From assembly GCF_050633425.1 (NCBI RefSeq), contig NZ_JBOEGM010000020.1, positions 371,963 to 435,962 of the forward strand: 64,000 bases of DNA. Direction: 5' to 3'. Below the pieces are notes generated by a model. It saw only the letters and a program-made list of their open reading frames with translations, had not been told where the DNA came from and did not search any database. This document shows, piece after piece, positions 8,967 through 18,138 of the stretch (position 1 is the stretch's first letter; every line of letters starts with the position of its first letter). Both the position numbers and the translations under genes were made by a program. The stretch is from Pelagimonas sp050633425 (lineage in GTDB: Bacteria; Pseudomonadota; Alphaproteobacteria; Rhodobacterales; Rhodobacteraceae).

Positions 8967-10043
8967 ATGACCAAAATCAAAGCCGCCGTGTGCACCGAAT
9001 TTGGCGCACCCCTACAAATAGAAGAGCTTCACCTGCGCGCGCCCACCGGCGGTGAAGTTGAGGTGACGCTTGAGGCGGTGGCGATTTGCCATTCCGATAT
9101 TTCCTATGCCGATGGGGGCTGGGGCGGTGATTTGCCTGCGGTTTACGGCCACGAAGCAGCGGGCCGCGTTACCAGTGTCGGTGACAGCGTGCGGTCGCTC
9201 AAACAAGGCGACCGGGTTGTGGTGACCTTGATCCGCGCCTGTGGCACCTGCCCCAATTGCGCCACCGGCAAACCAACGACCTGTGAAACACCTTCGGTCG
9301 GCTCTCCGATCACCCGCGCAGATGGCAGCGAAGTCGTTCAAGCGATGAATTGCGGGGCCTTTGCCGAAAAAGTCGTTGTAGATCAAAGCCAAGTCGTCGC
9401 CCTACCCGATGATATGCCCGCCGAAGCCGTGGCGCTTTTGGCCTGTGGTGTGATCACCGGCATCGGTGCCGTGGTCAACGCCGGGCGTTTGCAAGCCGGT
9501 GAGGACGTTGTCGTTATCGGAGCTGGCGGCGTTGGTCTCAACGCCATCCAAGGCGCACGTATTGCGGGCGCACGCCGCATCGTCGCGGTGGATATGAGCG
9601 AAGAGAAACTGGAAATCGCCAAGGAATTTGGCGCAACCCACGGCGTGTTGGCCACCGGCAAAGCCCCCTGGCGAGAGGCGTTCAAAGCCTTGGGCCGTGG
9701 CGCAGATATCGTTGCGGTCACCGTGGGCGCGATCCCGGCCTATGAAAGCGCGATGCGCTATTTGGGCTATGGCGGGCGCATGGTGATGGTCGGTATGCCC
9801 CATTCCGGCGCGATGGCACAATACGAACCCGTGGTGCCAGCCTTTATGAGCCAACACATGATCGGTTCCAAAATGGGCGATGTGGTGATTTCGCGCGACA
9901 TCCCGTGGATGGCCGATCTCTATAAACAAGGTCGGCTCAAACTGGACGAACTCATTTCGGGCCGCTGGACCCTGGAACAAATCAACGAGGCCATTGCCGA
10001 CACCAAAACCGGCGGGGCGCGCCGCAATGTGATTTTGTTCTAA
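8967..10043 (+). CDS. zinc-dependent alcohol dehydrogenase
   Basis: Medium-chain dehydrogenase/reductase of 358 residues. Catalytic zinc ligands are likely Cys41 (ICHSD) and His62-Glu63 (GHE). The structural zinc lobe has Cys92, 95, 98 and 106. The Rossmann segment VVVIGAGGVGLNAIQGARIAGA binds NAD(P)H. An AAGAGGAGAG ribosome-binding site precedes the ATG. The next gene, an enolase-superfamily dehydratase, starts 12 bases downstream. An oxidation step on a hydroxylated carbon source is likely, but the substrate is not visible from sequence. Confidence 0.92.
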   Translation: MTKIKAAVCTEFGAPLQIEELHLRAPTGGEVEVTLEAVAICHSDISYADGGWGGDLPAVYGHEAAGRVTSVGDSVRSLKQGDRVVVTLIRACGTCPNCATGKPTTCETPSVGSPITRADGSEVVQAMNCGAFAEKVVVDQSQVVALPDDMPAEAVALLACGVITGIGAVVNAGRLQAGEDVVVIGAGGVGLNAIQGARIAGARRIVAVDMSEEKLEIAKEFGATHGVLATGKAPWREAFKALGRGADIVAVTVGAIPAYESAMRYLGYGGRMVMVGMPHSGAMAQYEPVVPAFMSQHMIGSKMGDVVISRDIPWMADLYKQGRLKLDELISGRWTLEQINEAIADTKTGGARRNVILF

Positions 10044-10054
10044 AGGGGCGTATC

Positions 10055-11299
10055 ATGAAGCTTCGTGATATCGACATCATCGTCACGGCACCGCCTGCCC
10101 CTGGTTGGGGGGGGCGCTATTGGATATTGGTCAAACTGACCACCGATGACGGAATCACCGGCTGGGGCGAATGCTATGCGTCGTCGGTCGGGCCGGATGC
10201 GATGCGCGCCGTGATCAGCGATGTGTTTCAGCGCTATTTCGAAGGCGAAAACCCCGAAAACATCGAACGCATGTTCCGCCGCACCTATAGCTCTGGCTTT
10301 ACTCAGCGGCCCGATCTGACGGTGATGGGGGCGTTTTCGGGCCTCGAAATCGCCTGTTGGGATATTCTCGGCAAGGCGCGGGATCGCCCGGTTTGGGCCT
10401 TATTGGGCGGCATGATGAACGAACGCATCCGCGCCTACACCTATCTTTACCCCTTGCCGGAACATCCCCTGCCCGCGTTTTGGGGGAGTGCCGACATGGC
10501 GGCCGAGGCGGCTTTGGACTGTGTCAATCGCGGTTACACGGCAGTCAAGTTTGACCCCGCTGGCCCCTATACCATGCGCGGCGGCCATCAACCGGCCATG
10601 TCCGACATCAGCCAATCCGTTGCCTTTTGCAAAGCCATCCGCGAGGCGGTTGGTGACAAAGCTGATCTGCTTTTCGGCACCCATGGGCAGTTCACAACAT
10701 CGGGTGCGATCCGGTTGGGACAGGCCATCGAGCCCTATAATCCGCTTTGGTACGAAGAACCCATTCCGCCCGATAATCTGTTGGAGTTTGAACAGGTTGC
10801 GCGCTCCGTCCGCATCCCTATTGCCACCGGAGAACGCTTAACAACCCGCGCTGAATTCTCGGCGCTGCTGCGTACTGGTGGGGCGAAAATCCTGCAACCC
10901 GCCCTGGGCCGCGCAGGTGGTATCTGGGAGGCACGCAAAATCGCCGTGCTCGCCGAAAGCTTTAACGCTGAAATGGCCCCGCATCTTTATGCCGGTCCGG
11001 TGGAATGGGCGGCGAACATCCATCTCGCAGTGTCGATCCCGAACCTGCTGATCGCCGAAACCATCGAAACTCCATTTCACGACGCATTGATCAAGGGATC
11101 ACTCAAAGTTGAGGGCGGTTTTGTCACAGCGCCCCAAGCGCCCGGCCTTGGGATTGAGATCGACGAAGATCTGGCCCGCGCGCATCCCTACACCGGCGAT
11201 GGGCTGCATTTGCAGATGCAAGATGCCCCTTGCGATTACGTCAATGGCAACCTCTTTGCGGGCGGCGCTCCGGTCATTGTGGCGGCCGATAAAACCTAA
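10055..11299 (+). CDS. mandelate racemase/muconate lactonizing-family dehydratase
   Basis: Enolase-superfamily enzyme of 414 residues. The N-terminal capping domain ends near the ACWDILGKARDRPVWALLGG signature. The barrel shows YTAVKFDPAGP with the first catalytic Lys, a metal-ligand strand near LWYEEPIPPDN, the IATGERL segment, and PHLYAGP near the C-terminus. The KFDP motif and YEEPIPPDN pattern fit sugar-acid dehydratases of the galactonate/mannonate type better than true MLE. It lies directly behind the zinc dehydrogenase, suggesting oxidation followed by dehydration of a sugar acid. The exact substrate is unknown. Confidence 0.88.
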   Translation: MKLRDIDIIVTAPPAPGWGGRYWILVKLTTDDGITGWGECYASSVGPDAMRAVISDVFQRYFEGENPENIERMFRRTYSSGFTQRPDLTVMGAFSGLEIACWDILGKARDRPVWALLGGMMNERIRAYTYLYPLPEHPLPAFWGSADMAAEAALDCVNRGYTAVKFDPAGPYTMRGGHQPAMSDISQSVAFCKAIREAVGDKADLLFGTHGQFTTSGAIRLGQAIEPYNPLWYEEPIPPDNLLEFEQVARSVRIPIATGERLTTRAEFSALLRTGGAKILQPALGRAGGIWEARKIAVLAESFNAEMAPHLYAGPVEWAANIHLAVSIPNLLIAETIETPFHDALIKGSLKVEGGFVTAPQAPGLGIEIDEDLARAHPYTGDGLHLQMQDAPCDYVNGNLFAGGAPVIVAADKT

Positions 11300-11346
11300 A
11301 CTCGCAATTTAGGAAAAGCGCTGTTAATGTTTGCGGAAACACCGAT

Positions 11347-11694
11347 ATGGATTGCTATACCGTGAACCAAATGCCCAAACCTCCAGCCCCGCCTGAGGAA
11401 ATGTCGACCAATGCCCGCCACGCCGCCGCGTTCCTTAAAACGCTGGCGCATGAAGGGCGGCTGATGATCCTGTGCCATCTCGGATCCGGTGAAAAGTCGG
11501 TTGGTGAACTCGAAGAGCTGCTGGAAATTCGGCAAGCCGCCGTAAGCCAAATGCTCGCGCGGTTGCGCGAAGAAGGTCTTGTGACCACGCGACGTGATGG
11601 AAAAACCATCTATTACCGTCTGGCCAATGACGACACCAGCCGGGTTATCGCCCTGCTGTATGACATGTTCTGCGCAGATTCAAATGCCTGCTAG
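11347..11694 (+). CDS. ArsR-family regulator resembling sulfide sensor SqrR/BigR
   Basis: Winged-helix repressor of 115 residues. The sequence LMILCHLGSGEKSVGELE and the C-terminal LLYDMFCAD place cysteines at 43 and 109, spaced 66 apart. Known BigR and SqrR proteins have their thiol-switch cysteines with that spacing and in those helices. This suggests a persulfide or redox sensor rather than a metal sensor; no arsenic-type CxC site is present. The downstream amidase start overlaps its stop codon. No sulfide-oxidation genes are next to it, so the regulated target must be elsewhere or may be the amidase. Confidence 0.85.
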   Translation: MDCYTVNQMPKPPAPPEEMSTNARHAAAFLKTLAHEGRLMILCHLGSGEKSVGELEELLEIRQAAVSQMLARLREEGLVTTRRDGKTIYYRLANDDTSRVIALLYDMFCADSNAC

Positions 11695-13108
11695 GCCAGC
11701 GTTTTCCGGCCCTGAGCTATGCGCGCTGACAGCCTGTGACGCGGTTGATTTGCTGAAGGCGCGCGAGGTTCAGCCAAGCGATTTGGTTGAGGCAAGCCTT
11801 GCGCGGATCAGCCAAACCAGCCCGGCCATCAACGCCATGGTCACCCAATGCGCCGCACGGGCCCAATCGGCGACAAAAGCGGCCACGCCAAACCAAGACC
11901 TGGCCGGATTACCCATTGGTATCAAAGACCTATCTCCCGTTTCAGGTGTCCGAACAACCTTTGGCACCAAGGCACTGGCCGAGTTTGTTCCCGAGACGTC
12001 AGAACCGCTTGTCACCCGGCTCGAAACACGCGGAGCCATTGTGATAGGCAAGACCAACACCCCCGAGATGGGGGCCGGGGCGAACACATTTAACGCCGTC
12101 TTTGGCAAAACCCGCAACCCGTGGGACACACGATTGAATGCTGGCGGCTCATCTGGTGGGGCGGCGGCAGGCCTTGCCACAGGGGAAGTTTGGCTGAGCC
12201 AAGGGTCGGATTTGGGCGGGAGCCTTCGCACACCGGCGAGCTTTTGCGGCATCGTCGGCCTAAGGCCCTCGCCCGGTATTGCAGGCGGTGGTCCGGCTCT
12301 CCAAGGGTTTGACTTTTTGCCCGTGAATGGCCCGATGGCCCGCACCGTTGAAGACTGTGCTCTGATGCTTGATGCGATGGCTGGGTACGATCCGATCTGG
12401 CCCATTTCCTACCCAGCGCCGGTTAACAGTTACCTCAGGACCTGCCGCACAGAATCCGGACCAATCCGCATCGCCTATGCGCCAGATTTAGGCGGTTTGG
12501 CACCGGTGACCCCCCGTATGTCTCAGGTCTTGAACACCGCGCTGGCGCGGATCGCAAGCAAGGATCTAGACGTGATCGAGGCGGCTCCTCAAACAGAGAC
12601 AGTTGAGCAATGCTTCCGCACCCTGCGGGCTTTTGGCTTCTGGACCAACGCGCGCAACACACCGGAACGGATCACCCAGCATTACAAGCCGACCCTGCAA
12701 CAAAACATTTCCGAAGGTCGCGCTCTCCTGATGGATGATGTCGCCGAAGCCATGACGCAGCGCTCAGCGATATATCAGTCCATGCTCTTGTTTCTAAAGG
12801 ATTACGACGTGTTGGCCTGCCCTGTGACCGGGATTGAGCCCTTGCCTGTTGAGATCGAATATCCAACCGACGTTAACGGCGAGCCGTGCAAAGATTACCT
12901 GGACTGGCTGCGTTTTGCGATGCTGGCGACGGTGTGTGGTTTGCCCGCCTTGTCCTTGCCCGTTGGCTTTACCGATACGGGAGTCCCTGTCGGTCTCCAG
13001 CTTATTGGCCGCCCCCGTGGTGAGGGCCGTTTGTTGCAGGTAGCTCGGGTTATGGAAAAGGCGCTGAACCTTGGCTCAGCGCCCATCGACCCTGTCATAC
13101 GCCATTAG
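11684..13108 (+). CDS. amidase (amidase-signature family)
   Basis: Amide hydrolase of 474 residues with the Ser-cisSer-Lys triad: Lys81 in GIKDL, Ser156 in GGSSGGAAAG, and nucleophile Ser180 in QGSDLGGSLRTPA. Length and layout match single amidases rather than GatA, and no gatB or gatC is near. The ATG at 11684 overlaps the end of the ArsR gene, so the two are translationally coupled. The longer frame starting at 11594 is just read-through of the regulator. The substrate is unknown. Confidence 0.92.
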   Translation: MPARPAFSGPELCALTACDAVDLLKAREVQPSDLVEASLARISQTSPAINAMVTQCAARAQSATKAATPNQDLAGLPIGIKDLSPVSGVRTTFGTKALAEFVPETSEPLVTRLETRGAIVIGKTNTPEMGAGANTFNAVFGKTRNPWDTRLNAGGSSGGAAAGLATGEVWLSQGSDLGGSLRTPASFCGIVGLRPSPGIAGGGPALQGFDFLPVNGPMARTVEDCALMLDAMAGYDPIWPISYPAPVNSYLRTCRTESGPIRIAYAPDLGGLAPVTPRMSQVLNTALARIASKDLDVIEAAPQTETVEQCFRTLRAFGFWTNARNTPERITQHYKPTLQQNISEGRALLMDDVAEAMTQRSAIYQSMLLFLKDYDVLACPVTGIEPLPVEIEYPTDVNGEPCKDYLDWLRFAMLATVCGLPALSLPVGFTDTGVPVGLQLIGRPRGEGRLLQVARVMEKALNLGSAPIDPVIRH

Positions 13109-13117
13109 GGCGATGGT

Positions 13118-14998
13118 TTAAGCGGCCCATTCCCAAGGCCGCACAAACGCCCCCAGAACAACGCCAACCTGCGCGTCATCGGCCCCGTTTGCCTCGAGCT
13201 GAGCAACCAATCCGCGCTTTTTGTCGTCCAACACCGACACAACGCGCGCCGGGCAATCGGCCGCCTCAAGTGCCTCATTGTAGATCCGAGTGATCGCATG
13301 TCTGCGAAGGTCAGGCTTAAACACTTTTCCGACCGCAGTCTTGGGCAATTCATCCAATATGGTCAGATGCTTAGGATGGGCGGCCCGTTCGTGAACGTGC
13401 TTCTTGGCATGTTCCTTCAGCTCTTCAACCGTCACCTCGCCGCCGTCAACCAACTCAACAAAGGCGCAGGGCAATTCACCCGAATGCGCGTCTGGCTGAC
13501 CAATCGCCCCGGCAAAAGCGACCGCAGGATGCGCCAATAGCGCTTCTTCGATTTCCGCCGGGTCGATATTGTGACCGCCTCGAATGATCAGATCTTTGGC
13601 GCGGCCCGTTATCCACAAGTATCCGTCTTCGTCCAATCGGCCCAAATCGCCGGTGCGCAGATAGCGGCCAAAGTGGAAAAGATCTTTGTTTTTATCGACT
13701 TCGGTATAGGTGCTTCCCGCATAAACGCCCGGGTTCGAGACGCAAATCTCACCAATCTCATCGGCCCCGCATGCGACCGGTTCTCCGTCCGCCAATTTTA
13801 GGATTTTCACGTCATTGTAGGGCAAAGGAATCCCCACAGAGCCAACTTTTTTGACACCTTCAGGCGGGTTAACCGACACCAGACATGTGGCTTCAGTCAG
13901 GCCATAGCCTTCGCAGATCGTCACGCCACAGGTTTTCTCAAACCGCTTAAAAAGCTCCATCGGCATCGGAGCAGAGCCCGAAAAGGCCGTCTTCACAGCG
14001 GAAATATCCGCATCCACCGGGCGCTGCATCAGGGCCGAGACCGCCGTTGGAACCGTGATGATAAAGCTGATTTTCCAGCGCTCACATAGCTTCCAAAAGT
14101 TATCAAACACCCCTTCACCACGATAGCCCTGCGGTGTTGGGAACACCACGTGAGAGCCGGAATGGATCGCCGCCATCAAGATCACATGAACCGCAAAAAC
14201 ATGGAAAAGTGGCAATGGACACATGATGTTATCGGTTTCATCGAAGAGCAGTGTCGCCCCAAGCCACCCGTTGTAATGCATGCCGGAATAGAGGTGCTGG
14301 GCGACCTTGGGCATGCCGGTTGTCCCACCTGTGTGGAAATAGGCGGCAATGCGGTCTTCTTTGGTATCTTCAAAATTCAGCGTTGTGTTGTGCTTGGCAA
14401 TTTCTTTGGTGAAATTGAGAACGTCAACATGGGTATTGCCGTCATTCTTGGGGCGGATCAGCGGCACAATCCACGATTTTGGTGGGGTCAGATGCCGGTT
14501 GAGATCAATTTCAAGCACCGTGTGCACATGCGGTGCGTGACGCACAGCTTCGGCGACTTTCTGAGCCACATCCGTTTTGGGAAAGGCCTTGAGGGTGACA
14601 ACAACTTTGGCGTCCACCTCGCGCAGGATCGAGCCGATTTGCTCGGGCTCAAGCAGCGGGTTGATTGGATTGACAATACCGGCCACCGCGCCGCCAAGAA
14701 GCGTATAAATCGTTTCTGTACAATTAGGTAGCACATAGGCCACCACATCATTCTCACCAATACCCAGCTTGCGCAGCATGTTGGCGGATTGTGTGACCTT
14801 GTCTTTCAACTCGCTCCAGCTAACGGTTTCCGCCTTATCTGTGGCACCGGACATCAGCTGATAACTGGTTGCGGGACGGTTTGGAAACTTCTCGGCCGTG
14901 CGGCAGATTTGACCGTAAAGACTTACAGGAATGTCCCGATCTTGCCATGCCACCTGCTGTTCAATTGCGTTACGATCGTCCATGCCTGTATAGGCCAT
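13118..14998 (-). CDS. acyl-CoA synthetase (AMP-forming)
   Basis: ANL-superfamily adenylate-forming enzyme of 626 residues. The P-loop-like AMP motif YFHTGGTTGMPKVAQH is at 220-235. YGLTEATC, then RTGDLGRLDEDGYLWITGR, then KDLIIRGGHNIDP form the hinge and AMP-binding region, and the C-terminal KTAVGKVFKPDLRR carries the catalytic Lys. It activates a carboxylic acid to its CoA thioester; length and motifs fit medium/long-chain fatty or cyclic acids. It converges with the amidase gene, only 9 bases apart. Confidence 0.9.
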   Translation of the reverse strand: MAYTGMDDRNAIEQQVAWQDRDIPVSLYGQICRTAEKFPNRPATSYQLMSGATDKAETVSWSELKDKVTQSANMLRKLGIGENDVVAYVLPNCTETIYTLLGGAVAGIVNPINPLLEPEQIGSILREVDAKVVVTLKAFPKTDVAQKVAEAVRHAPHVHTVLEIDLNRHLTPPKSWIVPLIRPKNDGNTHVDVLNFTKEIAKHNTTLNFEDTKEDRIAAYFHTGGTTGMPKVAQHLYSGMHYNGWLGATLLFDETDNIMCPLPLFHVFAVHVILMAAIHSGSHVVFPTPQGYRGEGVFDNFWKLCERWKISFIITVPTAVSALMQRPVDADISAVKTAFSGSAPMPMELFKRFEKTCGVTICEGYGLTEATCLVSVNPPEGVKKVGSVGIPLPYNDVKILKLADGEPVACGADEIGEICVSNPGVYAGSTYTEVDKNKDLFHFGRYLRTGDLGRLDEDGYLWITGRAKDLIIRGGHNIDPAEIEEALLAHPAVAFAGAIGQPDAHSGELPCAFVELVDGGEVTVEELKEHAKKHVHERAAHPKHLTILDELPKTAVGKVFKPDLRRHAITRIYNEALEAADCPARVVSVLDDKKRGLVAQLEANGADDAQVGVVLGAFVRPWEWAA

Positions 14999-15134
14999 GA
15001 TGCCCTCCTCCCCTATTCTCGCTGGGGTGTATTGTTAGGAATAAAGGGGTGTGGCGCAAGGGTTTAAGACGTGGGGGCAGGCGGAGTTTGACGCAGCGTT
15101 TCGGGCCTTGATGACAAATCGCGGCGGGCGTGGC

Positions 15135-15449
15135 ATGAAGAATGTCATGGACCATCCTTTGATCGATCTTATCAATGCCCGGATTCGCAAAGCGGAAGCT
15201 GAGGGCGATTTTGACAATCTGCAAGGCGCAGGTAAACCCCTGCCCTTGCACGATAATTCCGAGGACGCGGTGATGAACCGCATCCTGAAAGACAACGGGG
15301 CCGTGCCCGAATTTGTCTCACTCAGCCGGGAGCTGTCGCGGCTGCGCGAAGAGCTTTTGGAGACCGCAGATCGCACTGACCGCAAGCGATTGATCGCCGA
15401 TATGTCCATGATCGAAGCCCGGATCGAGATCGCCCGCAAACGCGGTTAG
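15135..15449 (+). CDS. DUF1992 (DnaJ-homologue-associated) protein
   Basis: Small cytosolic protein of about 104 residues. It carries the DUF1992 hallmark DLINARIRKAEAEGDFDNLQGAGKPL, followed by a basic, helical tail. The function of the domain is not established. The frame is open from a GTG at 15051, but the domain begins at MDHPLIDL, so an ATG at 15135 or 15147 is more likely than the distal GTG. It is monocistronic and divergent from the acyl-CoA synthetase. Confidence 0.8.
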   Translation: MKNVMDHPLIDLINARIRKAEAEGDFDNLQGAGKPLPLHDNSEDAVMNRILKDNGAVPEFVSLSRELSRLREELLETADRTDRKRLIADMSMIEARIEIARKRG

Positions 15450-15744
15450 CCGCCAATTGTTACCACAACGCACGCTACGGGTAACGAACCGCGCGACGAC
15501 ATTGCAACGGGGGAATCTGTACAAAACCTGTTGAGTTTGGGGGAGATTGCACAGGTTCAAATGGGGCCCCAGATCAAGGCTTGGGTCAATCTCACAGGCA
15601 ATCTGTCCGATTCTCACCAAGTTTAGGAGAGATTGCCGCCCCCGCCCCACAAAGCCCCCAGACAATACCGCGAGAACGGCTCAAACCTGATCAAAATCTC
15701 TTTAGAAAGGTTACTTCTGCGCTTCGTGGGCCCGTTCGGAACTA
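15450..15744. other. intergenic region before the insertion element
   Basis: About 295 bases with no supportable gene. It ends at the left boundary of the degenerate IS5-family element. Confidence 0.6.
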
Positions 15745-16576
15745 AGGTCAGGATGCATTGATTTCCGTCGTGCTGCGTGATTCACGGCTTCGAAAAACGG
15801 AACCGTGACGTGTCTAACCTTTACTCGCTGAGCGACGCGCAACTTTCCAAGCTTGAGCCCTTTTTCCCGAAGTCCCATGGCAAGCCGCGTATAGACGACG
15901 GACGGGTATTGAGCGGCATTGTCATTATCAATCGCAATGGCTTGCGGTCGCGTGACGCGCCTGCCGAGTATGGCTCTCACAAGACGCTGTACAGCCGGTG
16001 GAAGCGGTGGAGCGAGACGGGCATCTTCGCCCGGATGCTGCTGGAACTGGCCAACCAAGACAGTAACCTGGACACGCTGATGATCGCGCAACCCACCTCA
16101 AGGCGCACCGCAAGGCCGCCAGCCTGGGGTAAAAAAGGGGGACGAGGCTGCCTGATTGGTCGGACCAAAGGCGGCATGAACTCTAAACTTCATGCTGTAA
16201 CGGACACGGCGGGCCGCCCCCTGCGGATGTTCCTGACGGCTGGGCAACGCAGCGCTTACATCGGCGCACGCGCTCTGCTGAAAGGTCTGCCTGACGTAAA
16301 ACACATTCTGGTGGATCGTGGCGATGATGCGGATTGGTAGCGCAAAGCCCTAGAAGACAAGGGGATTACCCCGTGCATCCCGTCTCGCAAGGGGCGTAAA
16401 GTTCCAATCCCGCACGACGAAGCCCGGCACAAAAAGCGACATATGATCAAGCACAGCTTTGCCCGCCTCAAGGACTGGCGCCGTGTGGCGACCCGTTGCG
16501 ACAGGTGCCCGAAGGTTTTCCTGTCCGCATGCGCCTTGGCGGCCTTGGTCATATTCTGGTTATGAATCCTGCCCCT
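15745..16576 (+). mobile_element. degenerate IS5-family insertion sequence
   Basis: The element is bounded by imperfect inverted repeats, AGGTCAGGATGCAT on the left and the reverse complement of AGGGGCAGGATTCAT on the right. It contains one transposase frame of the IS5/IS427 type. At about 830 bp it matches the size of that group. The target-site duplication is not clear. The transposase is broken, so the copy is immobile. Confidence 0.75.
15810..16565 (+). pseudogene. IS5-family transposase, inactivated
   Basis: The reading frame begins VSNLYSLSDAQLSKLEPFFPKS and ends LAALVIFWL, both typical of IS427-group transposases of about 250 residues. A TAG codon at 16338 stops it after DRGDDADW. In addition, bases 16082-16130 are out of frame: the expected ATHLKAHRKAASL reads in a neighbouring frame, with compensating indels at both ends, which destroys the first catalytic Asp. 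The region expected to hold the catalytic Glu (KKRHMIKHSFARLKDWRR) also lacks it. All three DDE elements are therefore hit or suspect. Confidence 0.88.
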
Positions 16577-16653
16577 AGAGACCTCTGATCTGGCACCGAT
16601 CAGATATGGGGCCGCGCACCATGAATTGCAGGCAATCAGGGAATTGCGGCCAA

Positions 16654-17379
16654 TCAGGTCCGAAACTGACGCGCGACATGATCCCATTGCAAATCCCAAC
16701 CCCGCGTTAAATCGCGACAGCCTTGCGCAATCCGTTTGCGTCGCACCCGCGAAAACCACCGGGCCATCGGAAACCGCCGGTAATCTCCAAACCCGTCGAC
16801 CAGAACAAATTGATACTGGCCATTTCGACTGCAAAACACAAAGTTCCCGGCATTCAAATCTGACACCGGAATATCCCAGTCTTCGAGTTTGTGGATCAGC
16901 TCATTCAAGCGCTTGAGCCGCCCGCCGTTGACCTGACCAATGCGTAGGAAATGGCGCAGGGTCGGCGCGAGCTGAACCCCCTTGGGACCATAGAAGGCCT
17001 CAAAGACATCGGCAGGCCCCATATCCGTATCCACAACGCCAAAATACTTGGGGATGGGTGGATTGGGATCGGTTTTCAACCGCGCAGCGACCCTGTCCAG
17101 CAGATGTTTTTCGCGGCCAATATGACGGTTCATGGCAGCGGCACCATCCGTGCCATAGGGAATTTTCAACACGAAACGCCGGTCGCCCGGATGCGCAAAA
17201 ATCAACCTCTGAGTGCCTTTTGCCAGATGTTGTTGGCCAGAGATTTTAAGAACTTGTGAAATTGTGATCCTCGTTGAACGACCGTTTGGTTTGGGGCTTG
17301 GGGTTAGGGCTTTGGCGCGTGTTGAACCAAAACGCCTGGCACGACCGCGACCCAGAATTTGGAACCGCAAATGATGCAT
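16654..17379 (-). CDS. YrbL-like protein (kinase-fold, PhoP-network family)
   Basis: About 241 residues in the protein-kinase-like fold family typified by E. coli YrbL. Recognisable segments are KGTQRLIFAHPGDRRFVLKI (glycine-loop and lysine-strand region), then IPKYFGVVDTDMGPADVFEA (hinge), and IPVSDLNAGNFVF (catalytic-loop-like). In E. coli, YrbL is PhoP-controlled but its biochemical role is unknown. The true start is uncertain: the family sequence begins near ITISQVLKISG, and an ATG at 17379 is the nearest reasonable start. It lies just downstream of the dead IS element in opposite orientation. Confidence 0.75.
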   Translation of the reverse strand: MHHLRFQILGRGRARRFGSTRAKALTPSPKPNGRSTRITISQVLKISGQQHLAKGTQRLIFAHPGDRRFVLKIPYGTDGAAAMNRHIGREKHLLDRVAARLKTDPNPPIPKYFGVVDTDMGPADVFEAFYGPKGVQLAPTLRHFLRIGQVNGGRLKRLNELIHKLEDWDIPVSDLNAGNFVFCSRNGQYQFVLVDGFGDYRRFPMARWFSRVRRKRIAQGCRDLTRGWDLQWDHVARQFRT

Positions 17380-18138
17380 CAAAAATAGATATTTCCAAGC
17401 AAGGGGTGCTGTCAAATCGCTTTGCAGGAATATGAGCCGATACAAATGGCCCCCCCCGCCCGGCGACCGGCAAGAGGGGCTAGCGACAGGGGCTGCAAAA
17501 CCCAGCCCATACCAGTTACAACCAGACAGCATGACGACGCAGAGTATCTAGCAATATTTCGACATTGAACGTGTTGGTAACAAATAGGTTTTCGAGCCAC
17601 GAACCAAGTTTTGCGTCAGGCGTTTGGAGCTGACACCGGTCATGAGACCGTTCATGAAAAGGACGTAGACGGCACTCACAAAGGCCGTGCCCTTGTGACC
17701 TTGTCGGCAGCCATGCGACGTCGAGATGCCATGGCATTATATCATGCAATTTTATCAGGCCATTACATCAGGTTGTGGTCGGTCACTTTGGGACTCTCAT
17801 CCGAGTGTGCGCATAGTCATTTAGCTCTGGTACATCTAACCCTTCGCCGTCGAGGTGAAGAATTCGATCATACGATGGCGTTCCGTGACATCTCCAAGCG
17901 CTCAAGCTTGCTAAATCTAGGCGTGCCACCAATTTGCAAACAAAACACTCGGTCAACGGTTCCCGCAAAACGGCCATTCGACCCTGTGACATTCGTCTTC
18001 TAAATAGTCGGGCGGATATGACGTGTCCTCCGAGGACTGAAACTGGTGGTTGCTTGAATTGAGGGCCATGGCGGCTGTGGATACAGTCTTGGTTGGCAAA
18101 TGGTCTAGAGTCAGCCTTTGCGGGGCGGTTGTGTGGTC
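17380..18138. other. gene-poor region of about 760 bp
   Basis: No convincing gene. Short open frames on both strands lack ribosome-binding sites and familiar protein sequence. Base composition is lower in GC than the flanks. It lies next to a dead IS element, so it may be decayed inserted DNA. Confidence 0.5.

Noticed and set aside
17611..18003. 130-residue open frame near the IS element
   Set aside because: No ribosome-binding site, no recognisable sequence, and overlapping frames on the other strand look equally plausible.
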